Source: Pseudomonas putida (GTDB taxonomy: Bacteria > Pseudomonadota > Gammaproteobacteria > Pseudomonadales > Pseudomonadaceae). From it: DNA of 64,000 nucleotides. The notes beneath the pieces are model-generated. The model saw nothing but the letters and a program-made list of their open reading frames with translations. It made no database searches and was not told where the DNA came from. Positions 1-7,885 of this stretch are shown piece after piece. The stretch lies in NCBI RefSeq assembly GCF_003228315.1, contig NZ_CP029693.1, positions 2,356,001 to 2,420,000 of the forward strand, given 5' to 3'. A program made the position numbers and the translations under genes. Each line of letters opens with the position of its first letter. Within the stretch, counting starts at the first letter, position 1.

Positions 1-108
1 GCCTTGTTGGCGGGCGATGTCGTTGGCCGAGGCGAACACCTGCAAGGGCCCTGTGACATCGAGCAATTGCACGTTGGTGAATGCCAGCACATGAATGGTC
101 TTGGTCAT
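1..108 (-). CDS. GlxA-family transcriptional regulator, N-terminal fragment cut by the window edge
   Basis: The 36 visible residues begin MTKTIHVLAFTNVQLLDVTG and continue PLQVFASANDIAR. This is the first strand and helix of a DJ-1/PfpI fold, with the LDVTGP motif that opens GlxA-type regulators (a DJ-1/PfpI sensor domain fused to an AraC helix-turn-helix). The AraC part would lie outside the window, so the fusion is inferred. The gene is divergent from the isonitrile hydratase-like gene at 198, which shares the same opening motif (LDLTGP). A regulator controlling its DJ-1/PfpI neighbour is the usual arrangement. The start at 108 is the ATG that places the first beta strand at the N-terminus. 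Confidence 0.75.
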   Translation of the reverse strand, partial: MTKTIHVLAFTNVQLLDVTGPLQVFASANDIARQQG

Positions 109-109
109 T

Positions 110-148
110 TTGGCGTAATTCGTGGGGTGATTGGCGTATGCGCCAAAT
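110..148. promoter_or_regulatory. Repeat and palindrome in the glxA-type/inhA divergent promoter
   Basis: TTGGCGTA occurs at 110-117 and again at 131-138, so the copies are 21 bp (two helical turns) apart. The second copy forms a perfect palindrome TTGGCG-TATG-CGCCAA at 131-146. Position between two divergent starts suggests the operator of the GlxA-type regulator. This is inference from position and symmetry only. Confidence 0.45.
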
Positions 149-197
149 CCTGAGCGCCTAAAGTGAACTTGTCCACTCACTTTCGGAGCAAAACACC

Positions 198-881
198 ATG
201 ACCTTGCAGATCGGCTTTCTGTTGTTTCCACAGGTGCAGCAACTCGACCTCACCGGCCCTTACGATGTGTTGGCGTCGTTGCCGGATGTGAAGGTGCATC
301 TGGTCTGGAAGGATCTGGTGCCCGTCACGGCCAGTACCGGCCTGGTGCTGAAGCCGACCACTACTTTCGATGATTGCCCGAAGCTGGATGTGATTTGCGT
401 GCCCGGCGGCAGCGGGGTCGGGCCGCTGATGGAAGATGACGAAACCCTGGCGTTTCTCAAGGCCCAGGCCGCGACGGCGCGTTATGTCACCTCGGTGTGC
501 ACTGGAGCGCTGGTACTGGGCGCAGCGGGTTTGCTCAAGGGTAAACGCGCGACCACGCACTGGGCCTATCACGAGTTGCTGGCGCCTTTGGGGGCGATTG
601 CGGTGAAGGACCGGGTGGTGCGTGACGGCAATCTGCTGACCGGGGGTGGTATCACGGCGGGTATCGACTTTGCCCTGACCCTGGCCGCCGAGCTGTTCGA
701 CCGGGACACCGCCGAGCTGGTGCAATTGCAGTTGGAATACGCGCCGGCTCCGCCGTTTCAGGCGGGCAGTCCGGAAACGGCGCCGGCCGGGGTTCTGCGG
801 GAGGCTCGTGAGCGGGCTGCGGGTTCGTTGAAATTGCGCGGGGAAATCACCCAACGTGCCGCAGCGAAACTGGAACGCTAA
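198..881 (+). CDS. inhA: Isonitrile hydratase-like DJ-1/PfpI protein
   Basis: A 227-residue DJ-1/PfpI protein, very like Pseudomonas putida isonitrile hydratase InhA (228 residues), which converts isonitriles to N-substituted formamides. Asp17 lies in the LDLTGP motif. The nucleophile-elbow cysteine is Cys101 in TSVCTGALVLGAAGLL; both match catalytic positions reported for InhA. GGGITAGIDFALTLAAEL is the conserved C-terminal helix region. There is no signal peptide, so the protein is cytoplasmic. The start at 198 follows GGAG at 184-187. It is transcribed divergently from a GlxA-type regulator and followed by a REP pair. Activity on isonitriles is inferred from similarity; another small DJ-1 hydratase activity is possible. 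Confidence 0.8.
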   Translation: MTLQIGFLLFPQVQQLDLTGPYDVLASLPDVKVHLVWKDLVPVTASTGLVLKPTTTFDDCPKLDVICVPGGSGVGPLMEDDETLAFLKAQAATARYVTSVCTGALVLGAAGLLKGKRATTHWAYHELLAPLGAIAVKDRVVRDGNLLTGGGITAGIDFALTLAAELFDRDTAELVQLQLEYAPAPPFQAGSPETAPAGVLREARERAAGSLKLRGEITQRAAAKLER

Positions 882-990
882 CCCCTGTAGGAGCGAGCCT
901 GCTCGCGATGGACGCCAGAACACCGCGGGGTGTCAGACTGCCAGCGTTATCGTTAACGACCATCGCGAGCAGGCTCGCTCCTACAGGGTT
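882..990. repeat. Inverted pair of REP palindromes
   Basis: Arms at 882-911 and 959-990 are inverted copies of the Pseudomonas REP sequence built on TAGGAGCGAGCCTGCTCGCGA, with about 47 bp between them, as in a REPIN. It lies directly after the inhA stop codon. Confidence 0.85.
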
Positions 991-1013
991 GGTGTTCGAG
1001 TTTCGAGCGCCCA

Positions 1014-1038
1014 TAAAAAAACCCGCCGAAGCGGGTTT
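1014..1038 (-). terminator. Intrinsic terminator of the RsmX-like RNA
   Basis: On the minus strand the stem AAACCCGC-TTCG-GCGGGTTT (1019-1038) is followed by a run of U (A run at 1014-1021 on the + strand). Confidence 0.9.
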
Positions 1039-1128
1039 CTTCCAGGACCATTACGACTCCCTGTCGTGTGCTATCCATGCTAATGGCCGATCATCCATGA
1101 TCATGAGCACTCCCTGTGCTCACTGGAT
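1014..1128 (-). ncRNA. rsmX: RsmX-like GGA-motif small RNA (RsmA/CsrA antagonist)
   Basis: The minus strand carries a run of short hairpins with GGA in or near the loop: TGAGCAC-AGGGA-GTGCTCA at 1104-1122, GATCA-TGGA-TGATC at 1089-1102, a weaker one around 1070-1080 (loop ATGGATA), and ACGAC-AGGGA-GTCGT at 1053-1067. A fifth GGA lies at about 1041-1044. A strong intrinsic terminator ends it at 1019-1038. A possible -10 (TATTCT, 1140-1135) puts the 5' end near 1128, giving about 115 nt, close to the roughly 119 nt of P. fluorescens RsmX. Such RNAs sequester RsmA/RsmE proteins and act downstream of GacS/GacA. The identity as RsmX rather than another Rsm RNA is inferred; both ends are estimates. 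Confidence 0.75.
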
Positions 1129-1184
1129 GGGGCCAGAATACGCATCGGATCCAATTTGTAACAGAAGATATAATTGCCATCACG

Positions 1185-1202
1185 TGTAAGACATTCGCTA
1201 TA
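1185..1202 (-). promoter_or_regulatory. Possible GacA upstream activating site of the sRNA gene
   Basis: The + strand reads TGTAAG-ACATTC-GCTATA. The known GacA box is TGTAAG-N6-CTTACA; one half is perfect and the other matches 3 of 6. Its centre is about 65 bp upstream of the estimated 5' end at 1128, a spacing typical of rsm genes. Confidence 0.55.
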
Positions 1203-1230
1203 GCGCTTCTTCCGAAAAACCCCGGATGCA

Positions 1231-2046
1231 TCAGGCACTCAGGCTGCAGGCCGCCAGTTTCGCGACCTGCAGCTGGCTCTCTGCTGCCGCGAGGTCATCG
1301 TCTTCAAGGAACCAGGCCGCCGACAAACCGGCAAAGGCCAGTACCCATTGCAACAGGCGGCGCCGTTCAAGCCCGGAGGCTTCGGCGACCACTTCGATCT
1401 GTCGCTGGAAGCGCCGGGGATCGGTGGCCGTGGGCAGGTCGGGATTACAGATCAGGTTGGCGTAATCGAAGCCACGCTCGCCGATCACCCGTTTGGGGTC
1501 GATGGCCAGCCAGCCGCGAGGGCCGAAATCCAGCACGTTGTCGTGATGCATGTCGCCGTGCAGCACCACCTCGTCCTGCGGGTCGGCCAGCAAGGCTTCG
1601 GCGGTTGCCAGGCTCAGGGAATAGGCTGCGCCCTTCTGCCCGGCGGCCACTCGCAGCGAAGCGAACCAGGGTTTCAGGGGAACCAGCGGCGGTGGAGGTG
1701 TCGGCCTGGGGGCATGCAGGTGTGCCAGCGTCGCGCACAGAATCCGGCTGGCCTCGTCGTCTTGCCCGTTGAGGGCCATGTGCATCAGCGAGCACTTGCC
1801 CATGGCCCGTTCCAGCAGCAGACCGTCGCCATGGTGCGCGTAAACCCGGGCACTGCCGTCGCCGTCCCACCAGGTCATCAACAGGTTGCCGAATTTCTCC
1901 TCGGCATCGACGGCAATTTTCAGCATGGCCGGCACATCGCCCCGGCGCACCGGCAGCAAATGGCTGCCGGGGGTGAAGATGGGTTCACCGTCCGGCACCA
2001 ATGCCCAGCGCTGCAGCCAGGGGTCGAAGGTACTGCTTTCACTCAT
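1231..2046 (-). CDS. APH(6)/streptomycin kinase-like phosphotransferase
   Basis: A 271-residue small-molecule kinase fold of the aminoglycoside/hydroxyurea antibiotic kinase family. The catalytic loop is visible as VVLHGDMHHDNVLDFG (Asp base and Asn metal ligand), followed by WLAIDPKRVIGERGFDYANL (the DFG-equivalent Asp). These place it closest to streptomycin 6-kinases. The ATG at 2046 overlaps the stop of the upstream SRPBCC gene by 8 bp, so the two are translationally coupled. Chromosomal members in Pseudomonas often have no shown resistance role, so actual phosphorylation of streptomycin is not implied. No promoter was recognised between the two genes. Confidence 0.75.
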   Translation of the reverse strand: MSESSTFDPWLQRWALVPDGEPIFTPGSHLLPVRRGDVPAMLKIAVDAEEKFGNLLMTWWDGDGSARVYAHHGDGLLLERAMGKCSLMHMALNGQDDEASRILCATLAHLHAPRPTPPPPLVPLKPWFASLRVAAGQKGAAYSLSLATAEALLADPQDEVVLHGDMHHDNVLDFGPRGWLAIDPKRVIGERGFDYANLICNPDLPTATDPRRFQRQIEVVAEASGLERRRLLQWVLAFAGLSAAWFLEDDDLAAAESQLQVAKLAACSLSA

Positions 2047-2527
2047 TCTCGCGCTCGCGGGCCTTGGCGCTTTCAGCGAGAAAGTGCTCGAGTCGGCCCA
2101 GTTGCTCTTCCCAGCCACGGCTGTCCATGTAATACGCCTCCTTCTGGCGTATGTCGGGAATGTGCGCGAAACCTGACTCGGAGACCTTGAGCAGGGTGCC
2201 GCCCGTGGTGTCTTCCAGTTCGAATTTGACCAGCGTGGTCGGTTCCTGGGAGTAGTCGATCTTGGGATTGACCGCATAGGGGTGCCAGCGGAAGGAAAAC
2301 AGCTGCTGCGGCTCAACCCGCTCCACCAGCACGTTCCACAACACGTGTTCGTAACCGGGGTACGTGACCTGCCCCTGGGTCCACTCGCCGGCGATGAACC
2401 GCCTGTCCTCGAGCGCCACGCCGAACCACTGACCGAACGCCTCCGCGTCAACCAGAGCACGCCAGACATGGGAGCGCGGCGATTTGAGTATTATTTTGCG
2501 CTCAAAACTATTGGGTACTGGTTTCAT
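2039..2527 (-). CDS. SRPBCC (AHSA1/START-like) domain protein
   Basis: A 162-residue protein of the AHSA1/activator-of-Hsp90-like SRPBCC group. Diagnostic segments are the opening FERKIILKSPRSHVWRALVD, then FGQWFGV, and FSFRWHPYAVNP in the middle. The family forms a helix-grip hydrophobic cavity; ligands are generally unknown. Genes of this group often accompany ArsR regulators, but none is next to it here. It is upstream of and overlaps the phosphotransferase gene by 8 bp, so they form a two-gene operon. A GGAG-like ribosome site precedes the ATG at 2527. The shared function of the pair is not evident from sequence. Confidence 0.75.
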   Translation of the reverse strand: MKPVPNSFERKIILKSPRSHVWRALVDAEAFGQWFGVALEDRRFIAGEWTQGQVTYPGYEHVLWNVLVERVEPQQLFSFRWHPYAVNPKIDYSQEPTTLVKFELEDTTGGTLLKVSESGFAHIPDIRQKEAYYMDSRGWEEQLGRLEHFLAESAKARERENE

Positions 2528-2685
2528 ACGTCACCTCCTGTACTGAACAACAGTAGGCCTGTAAGACCACATGTCCAGCCCGAAAGTTGTATGAATGGGG
2601 TGTCAGTTGTCGTAATCGTGACCTTTGCGTCGTTGCCGGCTTCACTACACTGCCTCTGGACATCACCTTTACAGCGAGTTCCCCC

Positions 2686-3087
2686 ATGCATGTACGCAAT
2701 TTTCTGGCCCTGACACCCTTCCTGTTCACCCCGCTGGCTCATGCCCTGGACTGCGACAACGCCGCCGATCAGACGACGATGAATCAGTGTGCGGCGCAGC
2801 AGCAGGCCGCAGCAGACAAGGAGTTGAACGCGCTGTATCAGCAGATCACCACGCGGCTCAAGGGCAATCCCGATGGCAAGAAACTGCTGCTCAAGGCGCA
2901 GCGGTCATGGCTGGCGTTTCGCGATGCCGAGTGCGAGTTCTCGGCGTCCGGGGTGAGTGGTGGCAGTGTTTATCCGCTGATTTATGGCAATTGCGTGACG
3001 CAATTGACCAAGGCGCGGGTGGAGACGTTCAAGACTTACCTGAAGTGCCAGGAGGGGGATTTGGGGTGTCCGGTGCCGGGGGTTTGA
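2686..3087 (+). CDS. Secreted LprI/DUF1311-family protein
   Basis: A 133-residue precursor with a signal peptide (MHVRNFLALTPFLFTPLAHA, probable cleavage after AHA). The mature part starts LDCDNAADQTTMNQCAAQQQ, and has AQRSWLAFRDAECEF, the core of the LprI-N/DUF1311 domain. Cysteines at both ends of the mature part probably form disulfides. Some members inhibit lysozyme; most are uncharacterised periplasmic proteins. The ATG at 2686 is the one that gives a proper signal peptide; longer upstream readings do not. It appears to be a single-gene unit, followed by REP sequences. Confidence 0.75.
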   Translation: MHVRNFLALTPFLFTPLAHALDCDNAADQTTMNQCAAQQQAAADKELNALYQQITTRLKGNPDGKKLLLKAQRSWLAFRDAECEFSASGVSGGSVYPLIYGNCVTQLTKARVETFKTYLKCQEGDLGCPVPGV

Positions 3088-3109
3088 ATCTTCAGTGTTT
3101 TTGAGGGCC

Positions 3110-3188
3110 TCATCGCGGGCAAGCCCGCTCCCACAGGGGATTTGTGATCGACACAAAACCATTGTAGGAGCGAGCCTGCTCGCGATGG
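3110..3188. repeat. Inverted pair of REP palindromes
   Basis: Arms at 3110-3138 (CATCGCGGGCAAGCCCGCTC type) and 3163-3188 (GTAGGAGCGAGCCTGCTCGC type) face each other. The pair lies between the convergent ends of the LprI-like gene and qhpB, where it may also stop transcription. Confidence 0.8.
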
Positions 3189-3209
3189 CGTCAGTGCAGG
3201 CGCCGCAGA

Positions 3210-4328
3210 TTACCGAACAAACACCTGCGCCGTGGTAATCGCCATGTCCCCGCCCGGCATTTTGATGCTACCGATCTGTTTCAGGCTGTCAACATCGAAG
3301 ATCGCCACGTCGTTGAAGGTCCCCGCCAGATAGATCTTGTTGCCGTCCTTGTTGAAGGAAATGCAGTAGTAGGAGTGATCCAGCGTCGCCGCCTGCAGCA
3401 GTTTCTTCTCCTTGATGTCGTACTTGGCCAGGCGGTTGAGCACGCCGTACATCAGGTTCGGGTCTTTGGGCGAGCGCATGCCGCTGAAGTAGATTTCCGT
3501 CAGCGGGCCGAAGTCGGTGGTTTCGGTTTTGCCGGTCTTCAAGTCAACGCTGAACAGCCCGTACAGGTAATCGGCGGTAGCCGGATCCTGTTTCTTGTCC
3601 TTGAACTTCGCGGTGGTGTAGAGCAGCGAGAAGTCATGGCGATAGGTCTGCTGGTTCCACACGTAGAGCACGTCGGGCGCGGCGTAGTTGGCGCGTTTCC
3701 AGTGCCGGCTGGGGATCAGCACGTCGAACTTGCCGGTCTGCACGTTGACCTTGTAGATATCCGCCCCCGCCACATACAGGGTGCCGTCGTCACCGCTCTG
3801 CATGATGGTCAGCTGGCGCGGCGCCGGGAAGCTGCGCACCGGTTTGGCATCCATGCCGGCGTCGGTCTTGTACACATCGAGGCGCGGCTGCTGCACTTCA
3901 TAATGGTCGTTCATCATCAGCGTCGGGTTGGCGATGGTGAACAGTTCCTTGCCATCGTGGCTGAGGGTGAAGGCGAACATCGACCGCGCTTTCTCCCCCG
4001 GCTTCTGGGTGATGCTGGCGTGGAACACCTGCTTGCAGTTGTCCAGTTCGACGCCGTAGACATCCGCGTAGTGATTGTTCAGCACGTAGGCGGTCTTGCG
4101 ATCCGGCGACAGTTGCACGGTGCCGGGGCCGAAGGCGTCCGGCATCTTGCAGGTCTTGAACACGCTGTCGGTGGCCAGGTCGATCACGTTCAGGTTGTTC
4201 GGGTAGTTGGTGGTCAACATGTACTCGTGACCGTCTTGCAACGCGGTGTTTTCATCGGCCAGAACCGAGAGCGAGCAGGTGCTCAGAACCGCGAACGCGG
4301 CCAGGCCGCAGGCTTTCAAATTACGCAT
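3210..4328 (-). CDS. qhpB: Quinohemoprotein amine dehydrogenase beta subunit (QhpB)
   Basis: A 372-residue precursor with a Sec signal (MRNLKACGLAAFAVLSTCSLSVLADENT). The rest reads as repeated beta-propeller blades of the YVTN/amine-dehydrogenase type, for example LSPDRKTAYVLNNHYADVYG and FNKDGNKIYLAGTFNDVAIF. In the QHNDH heterotrimer this seven-bladed propeller contacts the small CTQ-bearing gamma subunit, with which it helps form the active-site cavity in the periplasm. It is the last gene of the qhpA-D-C-B operon; 23 bp separate it from qhpC and AAGGA precedes the ATG at 4328. The equivalent P. putida genes are known as pea genes for phenylethylamine use. The natural amine substrate here is not shown by sequence. 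Confidence 0.9.
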   Translation of the reverse strand: MRNLKACGLAAFAVLSTCSLSVLADENTALQDGHEYMLTTNYPNNLNVIDLATDSVFKTCKMPDAFGPGTVQLSPDRKTAYVLNNHYADVYGVELDNCKQVFHASITQKPGEKARSMFAFTLSHDGKELFTIANPTLMMNDHYEVQQPRLDVYKTDAGMDAKPVRSFPAPRQLTIMQSGDDGTLYVAGADIYKVNVQTGKFDVLIPSRHWKRANYAAPDVLYVWNQQTYRHDFSLLYTTAKFKDKKQDPATADYLYGLFSVDLKTGKTETTDFGPLTEIYFSGMRSPKDPNLMYGVLNRLAKYDIKEKKLLQAATLDHSYYCISFNKDGNKIYLAGTFNDVAIFDVDSLKQIGSIKMPGGDMAITTAQVFVR

Positions 4329-4351
4329 GCTGGAATCCTTCTTGTGTCAGA

Positions 4352-4675
4352 TCACTTGTCTTTCGGGAAGACAGTGCCGAGGTTTCGCCAGTTGTCGTTG
4401 GACGCCTGCGCATCCTTGTTCCAGTCCGGGTAGGTGCTCATCATGTCCGGCACCTGGGCCGGCCACCAGCAAGGGTCGGAGCAGCCATACAAGTCGGCCT
4501 CCATCGGCTGGCACAGCGACGACACACCGCCGAACGCATCGATTTCCCAGCCCGGGTCGGTGGTCGAGGCGCAGCCCGCCACGGAGCTCATGGCCACCAC
4601 TTCTTCAATGCGGTTCTCGTCCGCGGCCTGATCCAGCTTCAACGCTTTGTTATTGATTGCCTTGAGATGTTTCAT
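4352..4675 (-). CDS. qhpC: Quinohemoprotein amine dehydrogenase gamma subunit (QhpC), the CTQ-bearing crosslinked peptide
   Basis: A 107-residue precursor. The first 28 residues (to VVA) match the leader that QhpE removes; the mature chain starts near Met29. All known crosslink positions are present: Cys35-Glu44, Cys55-Asp61 and Cys69-Asp77 thioethers, and Cys65 with Trp71 in [14 protein letters not shown] for the cysteine tryptophylquinone cofactor. In mature numbering these are Cys7-Glu16, Cys27-Asp33, Cys41-Asp49 and Cys37-Trp43, as in solved QHNDH structures. There is no Sec signal, fitting modification in the cytoplasm and export through QhpF. The ATG at 4675 follows the qhpD stop by one base, so the substrate and its modifying enzyme are translated together. 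Confidence 0.95.
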   Translation of the reverse strand: MKHLKAINNKALKLDQAADENRIEEVVAMSSVAGCASTTDPGWEIDAFGGVSSLCQPMEADLYGCSDPCWWPAQVPDMMSTYPDWNKDAQASNDNWRNLGTVFPKDK

Positions 4676-4676
4676 A

Positions 4677-6107
4677 TCAGTGAGCCTTGCGCGGAGTGAT
4701 GTAGCTGCTGATGAACGCAGGGTTATTGGCCATGATCCGGGTGTAGACCTCAATGCCGAAGTCGACCCAGTCACGCATCAGTTCGCAGTAGTGATAAGTC
4801 GGGTGCGTCGGATCGCCGTAGCGGGCGTAGCTCTCGTGGTAGCAGCCGCCGGAGCACAGGTTGCGGATCTGGCAGTCGTTGCAGCCGGTGTTGGTGCGGT
4901 CCAGACGCTGGGACAGGAAGTCGTTCAACTCCATCTGTTTCACGCCGCTGTGGACGTTGCCGAAGGTCGGCATCGATGAGCCGGTGAAGCGATGGCACAG
5001 GTTCAACTCGCCCTTGTGATCCACCGCCAGCATCTTCAGGCCCGCGCCACACGGCAGGGCTTTTTTATGGCCTTCGTGGATGTCGGTGATCAACTGGTGC
5101 AGGTTGGAAAAACCGATGTTGCGGTGCTCCAGCGCGGCTTCCAGATAGCGCCGGCCGAGGGCCTTCATGTTGGCGAACACCTGCACCAGTTCATCGCTGG
5201 TGAGGTTGAAGCTGCTGATGTCGCCGGAGGTCACCGGGGCGAAACCGACTTCGGCGAAACCCAGCTCGTTGAACAGGTGATCCCAGATGGTTTCCACGTC
5301 GGTCACGCCGGTGGTCAGGGTCACCCGCGCGCCGACCGGACGACTGTTGTAGCGCGACAGCAGCATCTCGGCCTTGCGCCGCACCACATCGTAGGTGCCC
5401 TGCCCGCCCACGGTGATGCGGTTGCGGTCGTGCACGGTCTTCGGCCCGTCGATACTCACCGACAGCCCGAAACGGTGGGCGTTGAGGTAGTCCACGGTTT
5501 CTTCGGTGAGCAGCGTGGCGTTGGTGGTCATGACGAATTCGACGAACTTGCCCGCCTCGCTGAAGCGCTTCTCGCAGTAGTCGACCATGTACTCGATCAG
5601 CTTGCGGTTGCTCAGCGGCTCGCCGCCGAAGAACACCACGGTGAAACGTTCTTCGTCCGGGGATTCCTTGAGCAGCATCTCCACCGAGGCGATAGCGGTT
5701 TCCACGTCCATCTTCTTGCCGGCCGACGGCTTGTCGAGGTCTTCCTTGTAGCAGTAGGTGCAGCTCAGGTTGCAACCGGTGTTGACGTTGAGCACCACGG
5801 TGTTGATCGCAGTGCGCTCGACGCGCTTGGTGGCGATGTCCGGGGTCAGCGGCGAGCCGTCGCTGACCAGTTCCAGGGCCATCAGCTCGCGCAGGGTCTC
5901 GGTGATTTCCTCGCCGTTGAAACGCGCGGCCAGGCGCTGGATCAGGTCGTCCGAGGAACAGCCGGGGCCACGCAAGGTGTCGATGATGGTGCCCGTCAGT
6001 TCATCGCTGGCAAACAGCGAACTGCTGGGGATGTGGAACAGCATGCGGTCGGCATCGACCTGCACTTCGTGCAGGTTGCGTTCGACCAGATTCAAAATTG
6101 CGCCCAT
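4677..6107 (-). CDS. qhpD: Radical SAM/SPASM maturase QhpD
   Basis: A 476-residue radical SAM enzyme. The SAM-cluster motif GCNLSCTYC gives Cys112, Cys116 and Cys119. The C-terminal SPASM cysteines include [31 protein letters not shown] and YHYCELM, for auxiliary iron-sulfur clusters. The N-terminal part (about 1-100) is the peptide-recognition region of this group. QhpD makes the three Cys-to-Asp/Glu thioether bonds in QhpC. The ATG at 6107 has an ideal AAAGGAGG site; longer upstream readings lack one and run into the intercistronic gap. It lies between qhpA and qhpC, one base from the latter. Confidence 0.95.
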   Translation of the reverse strand: MGAILNLVERNLHEVQVDADRMLFHIPSSSLFASDELTGTIIDTLRGPGCSSDDLIQRLAARFNGEEITETLRELMALELVSDGSPLTPDIATKRVERTAINTVVLNVNTGCNLSCTYCYKEDLDKPSAGKKMDVETAIASVEMLLKESPDEERFTVVFFGGEPLSNRKLIEYMVDYCEKRFSEAGKFVEFVMTTNATLLTEETVDYLNAHRFGLSVSIDGPKTVHDRNRITVGGQGTYDVVRRKAEMLLSRYNSRPVGARVTLTTGVTDVETIWDHLFNELGFAEVGFAPVTSGDISSFNLTSDELVQVFANMKALGRRYLEAALEHRNIGFSNLHQLITDIHEGHKKALPCGAGLKMLAVDHKGELNLCHRFTGSSMPTFGNVHSGVKQMELNDFLSQRLDRTNTGCNDCQIRNLCSGGCYHESYARYGDPTHPTYHYCELMRDWVDFGIEVYTRIMANNPAFISSYITPRKAH

Positions 6108-6125
6108 GGCAAACCTCCTTTGCAG

Positions 6126-6142
6126 GCCCCGCTTGGCGGGGC
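6126..6142 (-). promoter_or_regulatory. Intercistronic hairpin just before the qhpD ribosome site
   Basis: GCCCCGC-CAA-GCGGGGC on the minus strand is a perfect 7-bp stem in the 83-bp gap between qhpA and qhpD. No U run follows, so it is not a standard terminator. It may protect or process mRNA ends and so set different levels of QhpA and QhpD. Confidence 0.5.
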
Positions 6143-6190
6143 TTGCGGTCATTCCGAAAAGTGTCTGGATCTGTTCAGCGATCAAACAAC

Positions 6191-7771
6191 TTATGGAATG
6201 GGTGGGTTGTTCCAGCGTTGCACGGTCACGATCATGTGGCCTTCGCCGGTCAGGGATTTCCCTGCGTCGTCGACGGCGGCGATCACCTTGAGGTTGCCGG
6301 CATTGTTGGTGGACATTTTGCGCGCCGGGTTCGGCCCGGCATCGCCCGGGGTGAACACGCCCGCGTCGGCCTGCATGGTGCCGGCGAACTTGACGTCTTC
6401 GTCTTCCTTGGCGCGGTCGTCGAAGGCCTCGACCTTCCACTGCGCCGGGAACACGCCAATGCGATACGGCTTGCCATCGGCGCCCTTGCCCCAGGCTTCG
6501 GCGTCGAAACGGCCCTGGACTTTCGGCGTCGAACCACCGCCCTCGCCGATCCGCGCCACCGAGAACTCAGGCACCACTTTGACTTGGGCGATGGTGTTGT
6601 AGACCGACAGGTTCGGGCCTTTCAACGCGCCGACGCTGACCGCGTGCAAGCCCGGCTGGGCACTGGCGGACGCCTTGAGTTTGACTTTGATCTGCTCCGG
6701 GCTCTGGGAAATGACTTCCACCACTTCCAGGCCTTTGCCGAAGTTTGGCTTGCCGGTCAGGCCACTGCCGATCAGGGTCACTTCGGTTTCGCTGCCGGCC
6801 TTCACGTAGCCCGGTTGCACCGCCAGCAAACGCTGGGAACCCTGCTTGGCGGCGACGAAGTCCAGACCGCGTTCGTCATGCTCGGCCTCGAACATCCGGC
6901 CCTGCATCGCATTGCCCTGGGCGGCGAACACCTGGCGCATGGTCACGCCATCAATGGTCACGTTGCCGCGCCATTCGTAGCCGGTATAGACGATCGCGCT
7001 GCCGTCGCCATTGAACGGAGAACCGTCGGCGTATTGGCCTTTGACGCTGACCTTGAAGGTGTCCTTGCCGTCGGTGGTCACGCTCATCACACCAGCCAGT
7101 TCACCCTTGCCCGGCATGTGACCGCTGAAGCTCCAGTCACCCACCAGCGCCTCGCTTTTCGGCGCGGTGCTCAGCCATTTCTTCCAGGCCGGGTTGTCCA
7201 GCGGATAACGCTTGGCCAGCAGCGGCACCATTTCCTTGCGAGCGATATCGAACCAGTCGCGATCGCGGGCCAGGGCCTGGTATTCCAGCGACGGCCATTG
7301 GCCGAGGTGGAAGTTCACCAGACGCTCCCACTCCTGGGCCGGACGCCGCTGCAGGGCAACCCGCGCGCCGGAGTGGCAACGGCCGCACATCTGGCTGTGC
7401 TTGTCGTCGAACTGCTCGACGGTGTTGAGCCGGCGTTCCATGGCGTAGCGCACGCCATCGGTCTCGCTCGGCGCCAGGCCCTGGGTGTCGGCCAGGTACT
7501 TGACCACCGTCCGGCGGTCTTCATCGCTGATCTGCAAACCGTGCATGGTCTGCATGCGGGCGATGCTCATCAGCCAGCCTTCCGGCGTCTTGCGCTGGTG
7601 GCTGATGCGACTGAGGGCGTTATTGGCTTCGGGGGTGTGACAGCCCTGACAGGTTTCCTTGAGGATGGTCTGGGCGTCGCGGGCTGCCAGGCTGTAAGGC
7701 GAATGCAGCGCCACACAAGCGGCCACGGCCAACAGACTGGCACTCAGGCCTGATCGGAGTTTTCTCTTCAT
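6191..7771 (-). CDS. qhpA: Quinohemoprotein amine dehydrogenase alpha subunit (QhpA), dihaem
   Basis: A 526-residue precursor with a Sec signal (MKRKLRSGLSASLLAVAACV and on to SLAA). Two haem c sites are visible, TCQGCH (Cys41, Cys44, His45) and MCGRCH (Cys129, Cys132, His133), in the N-terminal dihaem domain. The remaining two thirds match the three beta-barrel/Ig-like domains of the QHNDH alpha chain, including GLHAVSVGALKGPNLSVYN. It carries electrons from CTQ to an external acceptor in the periplasm. I chose ATG 7771 because GAGG precedes it; an in-frame GTG at 7789 would add six residues. It is the first gene of qhpA-D-C-B, whose upstream region carries activator-type motifs. Confidence 0.92.
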   Translation of the reverse strand: MKRKLRSGLSASLLAVAACVALHSPYSLAARDAQTILKETCQGCHTPEANNALSRISHQRKTPEGWLMSIARMQTMHGLQISDEDRRTVVKYLADTQGLAPSETDGVRYAMERRLNTVEQFDDKHSQMCGRCHSGARVALQRRPAQEWERLVNFHLGQWPSLEYQALARDRDWFDIARKEMVPLLAKRYPLDNPAWKKWLSTAPKSEALVGDWSFSGHMPGKGELAGVMSVTTDGKDTFKVSVKGQYADGSPFNGDGSAIVYTGYEWRGNVTIDGVTMRQVFAAQGNAMQGRMFEAEHDERGLDFVAAKQGSQRLLAVQPGYVKAGSETEVTLIGSGLTGKPNFGKGLEVVEVISQSPEQIKVKLKASASAQPGLHAVSVGALKGPNLSVYNTIAQVKVVPEFSVARIGEGGGSTPKVQGRFDAEAWGKGADGKPYRIGVFPAQWKVEAFDDRAKEDEDVKFAGTMQADAGVFTPGDAGPNPARKMSTNNAGNLKVIAAVDDAGKSLTGEGHMIVTVQRWNNPPIP

Positions 7772-7885
7772 CAACGTCGAACCTCGCACGGTGCTTTCTT
7801 ATTTTTGTTGCTGATCGTTTTTTTGGTTTCTGCCGTCGGTGGGTGAGCACTGACGGAGGCAAGAGAAACGTCTGCGATGAGCAAT

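Noticed and set aside
1116..1772. Open frames on the + strand over the sRNA promoter and phosphotransferase gene
   Set aside because: Arg/Pro-rich antisense readings with no start signal.
4992..6602. Long + strand open frame (536 codons) opposite qhpD and qhpA
   Set aside because: It is the antisense of clear qhp genes, its translation is His/Val/Gly-rich with no family resemblance, and it has no ribosome site.
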